The notes below the pieces were generated by a model. The model saw only the letters and a list, made by a program, of their open reading frames with translations, ran no database searches and was not told where the DNA came from. Below, piece by piece: positions 22,787 through 34,275 of a DNA stretch of 64,000 nt. Source of the DNA: Zygnema cylindricum (Eukaryota > Streptophyta > Zygnematophyceae > Zygnematales > Zygnemataceae). How positions within the stretch are numbered: position 1 is the stretch's first letter; each line of letters opens with the position of its first letter. The DNA is taken from contig JBBHKE010001666.1 of the NCBI GenBank assembly GCA_037447655.1, forward strand, positions 1 through 64,000, given 5' to 3'. The translations under genes and the position numbers were made by a program.

Positions 22787-23925
22787 TGAAACTCTAAGAC
22801 CTCCATTGGTCCTCAAAGTAGGCAGCTCTCAAAAAGCTTATCTAGTTAGAGCTGACTCCAAGTTGACACAAACCCAAATGATTGACCCCTTGACGATAAG
22901 AACCCCAATATAACTTCACCCTTGTGAAATAAGACTTTTTGTGTGCTCAGTTCCACCATAGAATGCAAAGTTATAATATGAGTTTTGGACACATTCACCC
23001 ACTTTGACTTTTCCTTAGAAATGCAGCCACCTTGGCAGGCAAAAACTCTGACCAACTACACCCCTGTTTAGCCTGGACTCCCTTGAGTCTGCAGCAAAAT
23101 AAATCACTGAATTTGGTCAACCGAGTGAATTTTTATTTTATGGCAAAGTTTGCCTATTTAAACAGATGCTTTTTGGGAGAGAGGGGATTACCTACCAAAA
23201 ATATTCTAAGTCATATTTCCTCTCTGAAACCCCTTCTATTGACTTACGTTCCAATCATAGGACTGTACCGTACATGAAGTAGAAGTATCGGAGTACTTTA
23301 TGCACGGTAACTGTACTACATGGCCAAAACAGTGACATTTGTCACATCCGGATTTGTTGACTTTATCTCTGGAGATTCCGTAAACCCGTACGATGTTGCC
23401 ACGTGTTATCCGGAGAGGCGGCTTCCGAAAAATGCCAAAATACCCTTTCCGCGATATCGGCTCCTATCACGGTCGTTCGATGTAGTCCGGATTGAATATT
23501 AGCCGTTGAAATAAATGTTCGCAACATTTATTTCGTGCGGTACTATAGTACACAACTAGTTTTATGTTCTACTGTACTATTTATTAGTTAAACAAAATAT
23601 CCTATTTGTAAATGTTTAAATTTATATCAAACCCTATATACCTTACAATTAGGTATAGACTTAATGGACATAGGTAACGGCTTCAGGCTCTTTGATGAAT
23701 GGTAGGTACCATGATCAAATCCTGGAACCGGCAAACCCTTTTTTGGTAAATCTACCAATTTCTACTCCAGTCTCTCTAGAAGACCTAGGCAGCCATGACT
23801 CTACCTCCCTATCTAGCATTCAGTGACTACAACGAGTGAGGGGGCTTGGCGAAAGGAGTTAGAGGAAGACCGCCTCTGCCTTTTTCTATCCTAAAACAGA
23901 CCTATAAAATACACAAATATCAACA
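22787..23925 (-). repeat. Solo LTR, element B type
   Basis: 1,139 bp, minus orientation, TGTTGATATTTGTG ... GAGTTTCA, with clear similarity to the element B LTRs. Flanks TCAAA (22782-22786) and TGAAA (23926-23930) match at 4 of 5 positions, an imperfect target duplication. It contains TTTAAATA followed by GGCAAACTTTGCC (sense orientation, about 23144-23164) and the tandem hairpins. It interrupts a GTCGTC-rich stretch that resumes at 23931. Confidence 0.88.
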
Positions 23926-24589
23926 TGAAACACCGACGACAGCGTGTCGTCGCTTCTGGTTGTACCATAGTGATATGTTTAGTAGGCGGCCACATCCAAG
24001 CGCTGACGCGTGGATAAAGAAATCGAACTGGCGACAACAATTCGTCGTCGCGACAACGATAATAATGACGAAATATAATAGCGAGCATAATTTAATTTTT
24101 TGTCCTTAGTTAGTTTAATAAATATGAACCTTTGTATGGTCGACGAGGCTTTGTCTTTGTCTCATTGTTGGAATCGCGGAATCATTATACCGCGTGTTTT
24201 TTTTATTCAGTTTCATCGTCACACTGTTGGATTTTCCAAAAAAAATAAAAACAGGACGATTTTCCTTTGACGCGGACCACACAATCTGTAAGTGTATTTT
24301 GCACGTCGTTTCCACTCTTGGAAACTTCTAAGCAGTAAGCCGCGACGTCTCCTAATTACGTTTTGTCGTCACATTGTTGGAATGAACAAATTCATTGGAT
24401 TAGCGACCATTTCGTGCCGTCGTGAACAATACATTCAGCAAGTTCATCGAACACATAGAATGCGTTAAAACCTCATGCGCCCTTTTTACTTACGGCCTTT
24501 AATTTTCAAGACAAACTCCTGTGTTCTCTCGTCCTTTTGTGTAGCCAACTCTTCTCCTTCATTTTTTGGTCACGTGTGGCTAATATACA
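23926..24589. other. GTCGTC-rich non-coding DNA, left part of a DNA transposon remnant
   Basis: Repeated, partly inverted GTCGTCGC / GCGACGAC words (for example at about 23935-23955 and 24042-24055) like the cluster at 26590-26885. No convincing gene. It probably belongs to the element encoding the 24.6-28.5 kb ORFs. Confidence 0.45.
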
Positions 24590-25535
24590 TGGAGGGCAGC
24601 AGCCAGTCGTATAGGCGACAGCGTAGTGTTTTACCATATTGTCGTCGCTACCCTCCATTTCCTCGGCGTAATCTACGACGTCGGCCAAGAGTAGAAAGGG
24701 AAGAGGTACGAAGGGAAGGAGTGGCGAGAGAAAACCCCACAAGGGAAAGACAATCGCCGAGGGGGGTAGAGAGGGAAAGACATGGTCGAAAACCGTGATA
24801 GGAGTAAGGGGAACCGCGGAGGAATTAGCGAGAGAAAGAGAGGCCACCACTTTGGTACAAATTGGTTAGGTGCCGGCGGAGGGGAGGGATCATGAAAGGA
24901 AGGTGAGAGAAGAGGTAGAGGTGGAAGGATTGACACCGGTTGGGGGAGGAAGGGAAGTGACAAATTTGGATGAGGTAGTAAATGAGGGGGTTTTACCGGA
25001 GGAGGGAAGGGAGGAAAGGGGCGAATCGGTTGTTGTTAGGAGGGGGGAGGCGGTAAAAAGTGAGATGAATAGGGAGAAAGAATTCCATTAGAGGAGGGTG
25101 GAAAGACGGTAATGGGTGTAGACGGAGAGGAGAAGGAGGCGACGGTAGAAGAGGGTGAGCGAAGTGAGGCACAGGAAAAGGTAGAGAAAAAATGTAAAAA
25201 AAGAAAAAGAAAATTAATACTTTTTGATGAGGGCGACGACGAGAAAAAAGGTGGGGGTTTTAGGGAAGAGAAGTTGTTGAGTGAGGAGAGGGAGGGGAAG
25301 ACAAAATTGGGAGAGGAAAGAAAGGGAAAGGAGGCGACGGTTGAAAAGGGTGGGTTGAGTAAGGTTAGGGGAAGATTAGGTAGAAAAAGAAGGATAATAA
25401 AAAAAAATCATAGGGTTTTGTGAGACCGTGGAGGAGGAACGAGTAGGGGGAGAGGCGTCGGTAGAGAAAGTCGGGGGGTTTGAAGCAGGGAGAAAGATAG
25501 CTAGGAAGAAAGAGATAGCAAAGGGTTAGCGTAAG
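24590..25535 (+). pseudogene. Decayed charged-residue-rich ORF (unrecognised)
   Basis: Plus-strand frames from an ATG at 24590 encode arginine/glutamate/glycine/lysine-rich low-complexity protein in three shifting frames: RRQRSVLPYCRRYPPFPRRN to 24798, an EGREERGESVVVRRGEA segment 24870-25091, and KKCKKRKRKLILFDEGDD in 25112-25423. The strand is strikingly purine-rich from about 24690 to 25540. It may be the N-terminal disordered part of the protein continued at 25536. No known domain. Coding status is uncertain because purine-rich repeats open frames by chance. Confidence 0.4.
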
Positions 25536-26469
25536 GTGAAAGATGACAATGACAAATTATACGACCCCTCATCTTCGGATAGCAACGAGAGCATCGAGGA
25601 TGGTGAAGAACCGCCGGAAGACAAGCCCGAACCCGAAATTTTGGAACCCACCGATATCGTGGTGTGGAAAAACGAAGATGATCCCACCACCAAGGACGAA
25701 CAATCCCCGGATAGTGAGGAAAAGCAACGTGAGGGGGAATTTGATGATGACGACGACGTGTTCGGGGCGCCTCCCACGCCGACTAGGGAGAGAGCCATTG
25801 TAATGGCTCCTCCGCATCCTCAACCTCCCTACCCGGTTGAGCATCCCGATTGGTATTTTCCTCCTCCCACGGGAGGGGAGGAAATTGACAGTTTCGTGCA
25901 TCGAACCCGAACATTATATTCCGGTTGCCGAATGGCAGGAACATTGGAGGTATGGTGAACCCCGACCCCTAAACCTGGAAGCGAATCCTTTTCCGCAAAT
26001 TCTCGACATCCCCCCCGATGTCACCACACTTCCAACATGGTTGTTTATCTTGCTTGAGGACCGAGGCTCGACCTTTGCCCCCATAAGGCAATTTGATCCG
26101 GTGGGTTGTTGGTGGGGACGACGTTTTTTGGGTAAATGTACCAGAGTTGCTACGTCATCATCATCCGTGGGATCCCTGATTATACAACATCCTAAAATTT
26201 CGTCGAGTAAATCCCGAGGTACTTGCTCTACGAGATGCTCGTACGACGTCATTGCAAAAATGTCGCAATGTTAGAGTGCCACGCTCTCGCCTTTGGGAAA
26301 TACAAAGGGTTCCGCCACCGTTTAGGTCACCTTCATCTCCGAGAGGAGAGGAATTGCCTTTAATAATCGCGACACTCACTCAACAAGTAGCGGCTCAACA
26401 AGAACAAATAAGAGCGGATCGAGAGCAATGGATGAGGCTCACACGGGCATTGTCGAACAAAAAACGGTA
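25536..26469 (+). pseudogene. Decayed acidic accessory ORF with C-terminal coiled coil
   Basis: Starts acidic (DPSSSDSNESIEDGEEPPEDKPEPEILEP, about codons 10-40), then proline-rich with aromatic residues (PYPVEHPDWYFPPP). Near 25895 the frame shifts into EPEHYIPVAEWQEHWRYGEP ... FPQILDIPPDVTTLPTWLF, which looks genuinely coding. After further shifts near 26110-26260 it ends with a heptad-like LTQQVAAQQEQIRADREQWM and a stop at 26467-26469. I do not recognise the family. It lies about 430 bp upstream of the transposase on the same strand, so it may be the element's second gene. Confidence 0.55.
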
Positions 26470-26584
26470 ATTAGTATGTATTTTTTACTAACTCTTACTC
26501 CACTATATCACTTCCCATGTTTCACCCACTCACTTGTTTAACATTTTTTTTTGTCACTTGTGGTATGTTTGACATTGACGTCTT

Positions 26585-26890
26585 CAACTCGTCGCTGAAT
26601 CAGCGACGACAATCTGTCGTCTTTGAGTCTTGAAATGGCTCCAGATAACTGAACCAGCGACGACCAACAATGGTCGCTGACTTTAGCAACGACTGCAGGT
26701 CCTCGCTGAACCAAATTTTATATGATATATATAATTTTTTTATATGAATTAGGACTGACATGTTTTTTTGTTTTTTTTTTTCCTTTCTTTTCGTTGCATA
26801 ATACCAAAAAACAAGTCGGTGGTGGAAGGGTCGGCTTACGACATTGAGAAACATATGGGCGACGACACATACTTTGTCGTCTGCGAGATT
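26585..26890. repeat. Cluster of inverted GTCGTCGC/GCGACGAC motifs
   Basis: CGTCGCTGAATCAGCGACGAC (about 26591-26611) is nearly palindromic; GCGACGACCAACAATGGTCGC, CGTCGTCTGCG and GGGCGACGACAC follow. The cluster separates the accessory ORF from the transposase and repeats the motif seen at 23.9-24.1 kb. Such clusters resemble subterminal transposase-binding repeats of plant DNA transposons. No terminal inverted repeat of the element could be pinned down. Confidence 0.55.
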
Positions 26891-26902
26891 TGACGAAGAA
26901 GT

Positions 26903-28571
26903 GTGGTGGTGACAAAGGCACTACTGGGTAGGGGGGGGAAGGAATTTCCATGGGTGACAGCAGTGCACTCGGAATTGGTGGAAGAGTTTTACCGCTTCAA
27001 GAAACCGGGTATGAAAATGTCGCAAACCATTGTAGGGACCATGACAGTTCATATCATTAAACGTATGAAGGAGGAGAATATGACACTATTCAACGACAAA
27101 AAGGGTAATGAGATAAAAATGAAAATGACAAAACGATGGACTCAACAGTTTTGCGAAAAACACAGTATTGTGACAAGGTCTTAAAAAGGAAAGTTACAAT
27201 TAATCCCGGAGAAGGAGGAATACATCGAAAAAACAGTTGCATATCACATGGGCGAATTAAAAAGAGGATTTTTATCGGGTAAGTTTTTTGAACATTTGTA
27301 CAACTCATTGCTATATGCTGTAATATATGTTACATATATTTTTTTAAATTGTATTTTATAGGGATATAAATGCAAATAAGTGAATGAAAGTAGTTTCCCC
27401 TACCATCATATCTTTAGGTGTTGTGTTTTTCTTACAATTTTATGTGTTATTGTGATTTTAGGTCGCTACAACGAAGATTTAGTCAAAAACATGGACAAGA
27501 CCCACGTCATTGTAAATATGGATAACAAAAGGACGTTGGGTTTTCGCGGGGACGAGGTGGTTAAATACGCGGATGTTTGCTGGAGGTGGAGAGTCGATGA
27601 CTTTGATGGTTCGACTCACCGGCGGAGTGAATGCTCAAATTGAATCTCCTATGTTAATCTTCGCCAACAAGCTCGGTAATTACCCGATCAAGGGCATCCA
27701 CGATGACATACCAGGTGTTTTTCTTTCCCTATGAATCTTTTTCTTTATAAATATTGACTCGATTGTCTCACTTATTCCCCCTTGTACTCCACACCCAAAA
27801 TATTATATATGGAGTGATATGTGTTTATATTGATTTCTCCCTATACACTTGTCGCCCTCTCTCTCCCTCCCTCACTCAATATCTTTTCCCACTCTCTTTT
27901 GTAGGAGTTTGTTACCGTACCAGGCCGAAAGATTGGAACGACAAGACGGTCTTCTCGCAATGGATTGCAGAACCGAGGTCATACCAAAGAGACCGCGATG
28001 GGCGTGAAAAGGTTATATTTGTGGACAATTGTGGCGGTCACAATATGTCCGAGGAATAAAACACCGTTGTACGCGCAAAGAGAACAACACTCCATTTTTT
28101 TCCTCCGTGTGCTACGCATTTAGTGCAACCTGCCGATTCATTTGTAATTTCTAAAATCAAAGAGGTGTGGTCAAGAAAATCGGAAGATTGGAAGATGAAG
28201 GGGGTAGAGGCCACAAGTGGTATTTACCTAGGGGCCAAAAATGGTCTGGTAAGTTAGTTGGACCGGGGAAAGCCTTTTTCTTAAAGTTGGCACGCGATTC
28301 GATACGAGAAGTGAACGAAATGAAGGACAAAAATGGCAGGGGATATGCACGCAAAGCGATGATCCAATGTGGATTGTCATTAAAGGAGGGCAAATGGGAG
28401 GAGAGCATGCTTACGCAGGAGTTGCAAGTCATAATTATAAAATGGCGAAATCATTTCGACGACGACGAGGTGCCACCTCCTTCGGTTCCTGCACAGGATC
28501 TACTCAAACTCCTTCGAGAGGCCGACATTCAAGAGGATGAAGCAAGTCATGATGAAAATTCTAGAATTTGA
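26903..28571 (+). pseudogene. Pogo/Tigger-like (DDE_1) transposase, copy 1, with introns
   Basis: Three exons by GT-AG sites: about 26903-27278 (donor GTAAGT), 27462-27714 (donor GTGTTT), 27905 to about 28571. Exon 1 has a helix-turn-helix / CENP-B-like segment (KMTKRWTQQFCEKHSIV). Exon 2 has HVIVNMDNKRTLGF. Exon 3 has VIFVDNCGGHN, then LQFFPPCATHLVQPADSFVI and a C-terminal LARDSIREV...YARKAMIQCGLSL. These fit the three catalytic acidic positions of DDE_1 transposases (Tc1/mariner superfamily). Lesions relative to copy 2: TAA at 27182-27184, one extra base near 27575, TAA at 28057-28059, one missing base near 28205. The 3' end abuts the element F LTR. Confidence 0.85.
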
Positions 28572-29626
28572 TGGTTCTTTTAGTATTTTTTAGGTCTAAA
28601 ATGAAATATAGAAAGAAGCCAAGGCAGTCTGCCTCTAACTTCTCTCTCCAACTCCCATACTTGTTGCGGTCACTGAGAAGTTGGAGAGGAAGCTAGAGCC
28701 ATGGCCACCTAGGCTGTCCAGAGGTTTACAGGAAATAGATTAGTTGATTTACGGATAAGTAGTTTATTTACGAAAAGACGAGATGTCGGATCCATGATTT
28801 GATCCTGGTACCTGCCGTCCGTTAAAGCCGCCGCTAGCCGGTAGACTTATCCATTAAGTCTAGGACTAGAGTAACATGCTATATGGTTTGCTAATTATTT
28901 AAAAACTATCACGTAGGATAATTCATTTAATGACAACTGCTTACGGGATACAGAGATTCAGTTATGTAAAAGTATGGATTACGGTACGGATAAGAAGCGA
29001 GTACCGCGCATTTGTTTCTTTAACGAAACAAATACCGCGCAAGTATTTATGACGGCTACGATGTAAATCTGCATTCATTCGGACGGCTAGGAAGAAAGCC
29101 GAGATCGCGGAAGAGAATCTCGACGGTTTGTGGTCATCGCCACATCGGATGACACGTGGCAAAATTACATTAGATCGCGGCATCTCCGAGGATTAAGGGA
29201 CCGAATCCAGATATGACATGTGTCGACATTTAGGCCATGTCGTACAATATCCGTACAGAAAGTACATCGGCAGCTGTACTTTTGTGTACGACAGTGTAAT
29301 ATGATTGATGTCGTACATCAGTAGATAGAGTTTTAGAGAGAGATAGGACTTAGAAAAATTTGGTAGATAGGTCCATCTCTCTTAGAGAGCTTCTATACAA
29401 AAGGTCAACTTTGACCCTCCACAACTTACTGCTCAGGGGAGCAAATTCAGAGATTTTTTTTGCTATCGACTAAAAGGAGTCTTGCCTTCATTGGGGTGAA
29501 AGTGGTCAGAGTTTTTGTCTGCCAGGGTGACAGTTATTCTTGCTGAAACATAAAGGGGTCAGGGATATCCTAAAGGCTTCTTGCAAGCTGTCCATTCAGA
29601 AGACCTATGGAGGTCTGAGAGTTTTA
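28560..29626 (+). repeat. Element F 5' LTR
   Basis: It starts TCTAGAATTTGATGG (the TG mutated) and ends GAGTTTTA, about 1,067 bp. Primer site GGTTATGGGCCCATC at 29627-29641 has 14 of 15 bases of the half-tRNA complement. The LTR-internal gag start reads ATG GAG GTC TGA, so only the primer-site ATG remains usable. Confidence 0.88.
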
Positions 29627-30585
29627 GGTTATGGGCCCATCCTCTAGGGTACCTATCTTTAATAGAAATGGCTTTATATACTGGGAAAGTATGATGACAG
29701 GAGCTCTATGAGAGAAAAGGTTTTGGTGGATAGTGAGTGGACGAGTGGGGCGTCCATCATGTCTTGGAATCCCTCTAGGGTTTGGAGGAAGGAGATTCAC
29801 CAGGAAAGCAGATCCATCTTCAACGGAGGAGACAAAGGAAAAGGAGGTGGTGGACAAAGGAAAGGAGAAGGAGTCGACCACACCAATAGCAACAGGTTAG
29901 GCATTCATTTCACCTATTACGAGGAACTAGGAGAATGATACTGATACCGGGGACTTCAACAGTATCGTGGCAAACCACTTCATCCTCCGCCATCTTACTC
30001 AAGGGCTTGCATGTCTTCATTTGCAGATAGAAAGGGCATCCGATCTTTGGATGGCTTTTATAGAGATGTAGCGAAGTGGTACGATTCAGCAACAACAGTT
30101 GGCTGATCAGAAAATTAAGGAGTATGTATAGAAAGGGGGGAAGATGTTGGATTTTTGCATTAAGCTTGCTACACTTTTCATAGAGCTAGAGAGTGTTGGA
30201 AAGGAATTTAGTGAAAAGGAAAATGTTAAATGTTTATTGATCAAGTTACCTGATGAGTTCGAGAACATAGTCAATCGTGTACAGGACTTGCAGGACTCAA
30301 GGTGGATATGGAACTCAGTGGTAGAAATGATTCTCGTTTGGGAGAATACGATTGAGATCCAAAGGGGAGGAAAGAGTGGGCAAGCCTTGGCAGTTGGGAC
30401 CGATTGGAGGAACAAGGATTCTCGGAGACTGGTCGGAAAGTACGGAGGGGGGGAGCAGTAAAATCAGACCGACGAGTTCGGACCAAGGGCTCCCAAGGGT
30501 TTATGTCATTTCTGTAAGAAACCAGGGCACTATATGGCGGAGTGCACTAAGCTAACCGAGCTTCGGTTGAAGGAGGGGCAGACTG
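29627..30585 (+). pseudogene. Element F Gag (decayed)
   Basis: From the primer-site ATG: MGPSSRVPIFNRNGFIYWESMM then a TGA. Fragments further on keep the capsid-like region (LDFCIKLATLFIELESVGKEF, about 30144) and a zinc knuckle CHFCKKPGHYMAEC (about 30507-30548). At least five lesions interrupt it. Confidence 0.85.
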
Positions 30586-31980
30586 GTGGAACCGCAGGCT
30601 TTTGTGACACAGGTACATAAGGCGGAATCCGAGGACGAGAACGATGAACTCCTATTAGATGAGGAGTTGGAGGCGCAAAACGAGGTCAAAATTTCACGAA
30701 AGCATAAATGTGTTTTCGGTGGATTGAAAGGTGAAGCAGACTGGATCGTAGATTCAAGTGCCTCCATGCACATGTGTAAGGATAAACACTTGTTCACTAA
30801 AATAAGAAAGATTCCCACCGTAGAGATAGATTACGAGGATGGGAGGATAGTAAACACTACTCTTGTAGGATCGGTAGATCTAAAATTGTTAGTAGAAGGA
30901 AAGACATCCATAGTTACATTCTTCGATGTGTTGTTTATTCCGGAGCTGACGAAAAACCTCATCTCTACGTTTGTATTAGATGATAAGGGTTTTGATACTA
31001 GCACTAGGAAAGGAGTCTTTACTGCTAGTTTTGAGGAGGAAGTCTATTTCACTACTGAAAAAGGTAGCCAAGGGATGTTTAGGCTGATTTTAAGCAATGA
31101 AAAGAAGAAACTTTGTTATGCTGGTGTTCATGAAATAATGATGTGGCATAAGAGGCTCGGTCATGTGAATCTAGATAAGTTAAAAGAGATGAAAAAGATG
31201 GGAGTGGTGGAAGGGATTCGGTTCGGTGAGAGTGAGAAACTAAGTGAATGTAGTGGATGTGGATGTGCTCAAGGTAAAGCACACAGATTACCCTTTGCCA
31301 AAACAACCACCTATAAGGGAGAAAAAATTCTAGATTTAGTACACACAGATATTTGGGGACCGGCCAAAGTGCCCTCACCGGGGGGGAAGAGATTTATGAT
31401 GACTATCACTGATGATTGGTCTCGGTATTCCACGGTGTATTTTTTGAAAAACAACTCAGAAGCTCAGGATTGTTTTAGACAATATAAAGCATGGAGCGAA
31501 AAACTCCATGAAACTCCAATCAAGAGAGTAAGGAGTGACAATGGTGGAGAGTATACTTTTAACCAGTTTGAGGATTTTCTGAAGGAAGATGGAGTCCAAC
31601 ACCAAAAGACAGTTCCAAAAAACCCGGAACAGAATGGGGTAGCTGAAAGATTATATAGGACACTTAGTGATAGTGCTAGAAGTATATTGTCGGATAAGAA
31701 GATAGGAAAAAGGTTTTGGGCAGAAGCAATGAACTGTGCTTATTACCTCAAAAATAGAGTTCTTACTTCAGGTATGAAAGGTCAAACACCTTATGAGAGA
31801 TGGACCGGCCGGAAAACATACATATCTCACGTAAAGGTTTTCGGCAGTCAAGTGTTCAGTCTAGATACAGATCGGTCTAATTGGAAGCTAGATCCTAAAG
31901 GAAAACCGGCGTACTTATTAGGATATGATAAGGATGTTAAAGGATATAGAGTTTATGATCTAAAAAGGGAAGATATAATC
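30586..31980 (+). pseudogene. Element F protease and integrase, open into the gap
   Basis: An uninterrupted frame of about 465 codons up to the Ns. It has an acidic linker, protease WIVDSSASMHMC (catalytic DSG changed to DSS), the RLILSN...MMWHKRLGHVNLDKL pre-integrase region, and integrase HTDIWGP, RSDNGGEYT and EQNGVAERL (all three acidic residues present). The zinc-binding CSGC is followed by an extra GC from a 6-base tandem duplication (GATGTG, about 31256-31267). The frame after the gap is unrelated and must not be joined to it. Confidence 0.9.
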
Positions 31981-31990
31981 NNNNNNNNNN
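31981..31990. other. Assembly gap (10 N)
   Basis: Ten Ns cut element F mid-integrase. The sequence to the right starts in unrelated transposon DNA, so true gap size and adjacency are unknown. Confidence 0.99.
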
Positions 31991-32204
31991 ACTTACTCTA
32001 CCAGTTTTACATATATGTTGTACGTTTTCTTATTTCCACTTCTACCGCTTTCTTATTTTTCCCTTCTTATGAGGGAATCGTTATTCACTTTATTCTTTTG
32101 CATGTTGTATATACATTTTGACCATCTCATTCATTTTCGTTTGTATATATGTTTGGAGCATGACTTTGCTGGTTGGGATGCATGTTCGCTCTTTCTAGTC
32201 TCTC
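31991..32204. other. Unassigned DNA before transposase copy 2
   Basis: AT-rich and not alignable by eye to the matching position of copy 1. It could be an intron of the transposase gene (with an acceptor just before about 32205) or unrelated DNA joined across the gap. Confidence 0.35.
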
Positions 32205-33393
32205 ATGCACGACATCATCGACAAATGGGGTAAGGAGATAAAAATGAAAATGACAAAACAATGGACTCAACGGTTTTGCGAAAAACACAATATTGTGACG
32301 AGGGCTCAAAAAAGAAAGTTACAATTAAGCTCGGAGAAGGAGGAATACATCGAAAATACAGTAGCATATCACATGGGCGGATTTAAAAGAGGATTTTTAT
32401 CGGGTAAGTTTTTTGAACATTTGTAGAACTCATTGCTATATGCTGTAATATATGTTACATTTTTTTTTAAATTGTATTTTTTAGGGACATAAATGCAAAT
32501 AAGCGAATGAAAGTAGTTGCCCCTTCCATCATACTTTCCTGTGTTGTGTTTTTCTTACAATTTTATGTGTTATTGTCATTATAGGTCGCTACAACGAGGA
32601 TCTAATTGAAAACATGGACGAGACCCATGTGATTGTAAATATAGATAACAGAAAGACGTTGGGTTTTCGCGGGGATGAGGTGGTTAAATACGCGGATGTT
32701 GCTGGAGGTGGAGAGTCGATGACTTTGATGGTTCGACTCACGGGCGGAGTGAACGCAGGAATTGAATCTTCTATGTTAATCTTCGCCAACAAGCTCCGTA
32801 ATTACCCGATCAAGGGCATCCACGATGACGTACCAAGTGTTTTCTTTCCCTATGTGTATATTTTCTTATAAACATTGACGCTATTGTCTAACTTATTCTC
32901 CTTTGTACTCCACACCCAAAATATTATATATAGGGTGATATGTTGTTTATATTGATTTCTCCCCATACATTTGTCGCCCTCTCTCTCCCTCCCTCACTCA
33001 ATATATTTTCCCACTCTCTTCTGTAGGAGTTTGTTACCGTACCAGGCCGAAAGGTTGGAACGACAAGACGATCTTCCCGCAATGGATCGCAGAACCGAGG
33101 TCTTACGAAGGAGACCGCGATGGGCGTGAAAAGGTTATATTTGTGGACAATTGTGGCGATCACAATATGTCCAAGGAATTAAACACCGCTTTACGCGCAA
33201 AGAGAACAACACTCCAATTTTTTCCTCCGTGTGCAACGCATTTAGTGCAACCTGCCGATTCATTTGTAATTTATAAAATCAAAGAGGTGTGGTCAATAAA
33301 ATGGGAAGATTGGAAGATGAAGCGGGTAGAGAGCCACAAGTGGTCCTTACGTAGGGGCCAAAAATGGTATGGTAAGTTAGTTGGACCGGGGAA
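32205..33393 (+). pseudogene. Pogo/Tigger-like (DDE_1) transposase, copy 2, 3'-truncated
   Basis: Exons about 32205-32403, 32585-32836 and 33027-33393, with the same intron positions as copy 1. Frames are open: MTKQWTQRFCEKHNIVTRAQK, THVIVNIDNRKTLGFRGDEV, GESMTLMVRLTGGVNAG, VIFVDNCGDHNMSKELN, LQFFPPCATHLVQPADSFVI. It lacks the stops and frameshifts of copy 1. The second donor is weakened (CCAA|GT instead of CCAG|GT). The first exon start is uncertain and the N-terminus is missing. It is cut at 33393 by the LTR of element G, which removes the C-terminal part retained in copy 1. By eye the copies are close to 90% identical, introns included. Confidence 0.82.
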
Positions 33394-34275
33394 TGTTGTT
33401 CTGTGGATACTACACCCACTAAAGATGAAGATGATGTAGGAGTAGTCATCACAGAATTAAAACAAGCAAGAAGCTCTCACAGAAGATCAAAAAAACATAA
33501 AACTTTGGAACACAGCCAAAGACAATTTAGGCAACCAAATGGCCTACAAATATGCCACAATACAGAGAATACAATGAGAAATACAAGTGCAAATTTACAC
33601 AGAAATCTGCAAACAGATTTGAGAAATACTCTTAGTCAAAGATATCAAAATGTTAAAGCATAATCTAATACATCAAGTTCATAACTTCTGAAATGGTTAA
33701 GTCCTACTCTTATACCTAAAAGATCTAAACTTCTGAAAGCTAACAGCCACTCACTAACCTAACCAAGGTAAGAAGGCATATCAACCATGCATCCTTAATA
33801 TCTACCTGAGCTAAGGAGGATACCTAAATATGTCAAGGTATGTCTTACAGAATGAATCTGAACTGAGTGCTTAATCAAACAAAAACACGCCTATGTACAA
33901 AATAGGGATATGTTACGTCACACCGTAATCTAGAAAACACGTCAGATAATCATAGACGTGGTCACGGTTAATCATCGTCCGTGAGTAGCAAATCTCCGCC
34001 GTCCATCTTTCAGAAGTTTCATCCAAGATGAAACTTTGTGTAACACCTCGATCTTCCGGTGAATCTGAGTCGTAGAACCGAGTCTATCGCAGTGTCTCAT
34101 CTCAGTTTGCTGACGTGTGTCCCGCTAATGTGATACACAGTGTACTCTCTCGCTGTTCACTGTCACACTAATTCTGGTGCATATTGAACCAGGCTTCCAC
34201 AAAATAAACCAAGTACCAAGAAAACACTCCCCTCACATAGGAGACTTAGTGAGGACTAAAGCTTTCAAAACAACA
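33394..34275 (-). repeat. Element G 3' LTR
   Basis: Similar to 38372-39189 but longer; the middle (about 33880-34150) differs by many small gaps, the 5' copy being shorter. The polypurine tract outside it is AGATTTAGGAAAG on the minus strand. Confidence 0.85.

Larger units (their letters stand above)
28560..31980 (+). mobile_element. Copia element F, truncated by an assembly gap
   Basis: 5' LTR, primer site, gag, protease and integrase are present on the plus strand; RT, RNase H and 3' LTR are lost at the N run. It is the same LTR subfamily as A and C. The target duplication cannot be checked because the right end is missing. It inserted at or just after the end of the transposase copy 1 frame. 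Confidence 0.9.

Noticed and set aside
23926-26890. CACTA transposon on the basis of GTCGTCGC motifs
   Set aside because: No CACTA-type termini and the only transposase present is DDE_1-like, not the CACTA type.
31991-32121. Apparent continuation of the element F integrase frame past the Ns
   Set aside because: The residues after the gap have no Copia similarity; the frame runs on by chance.
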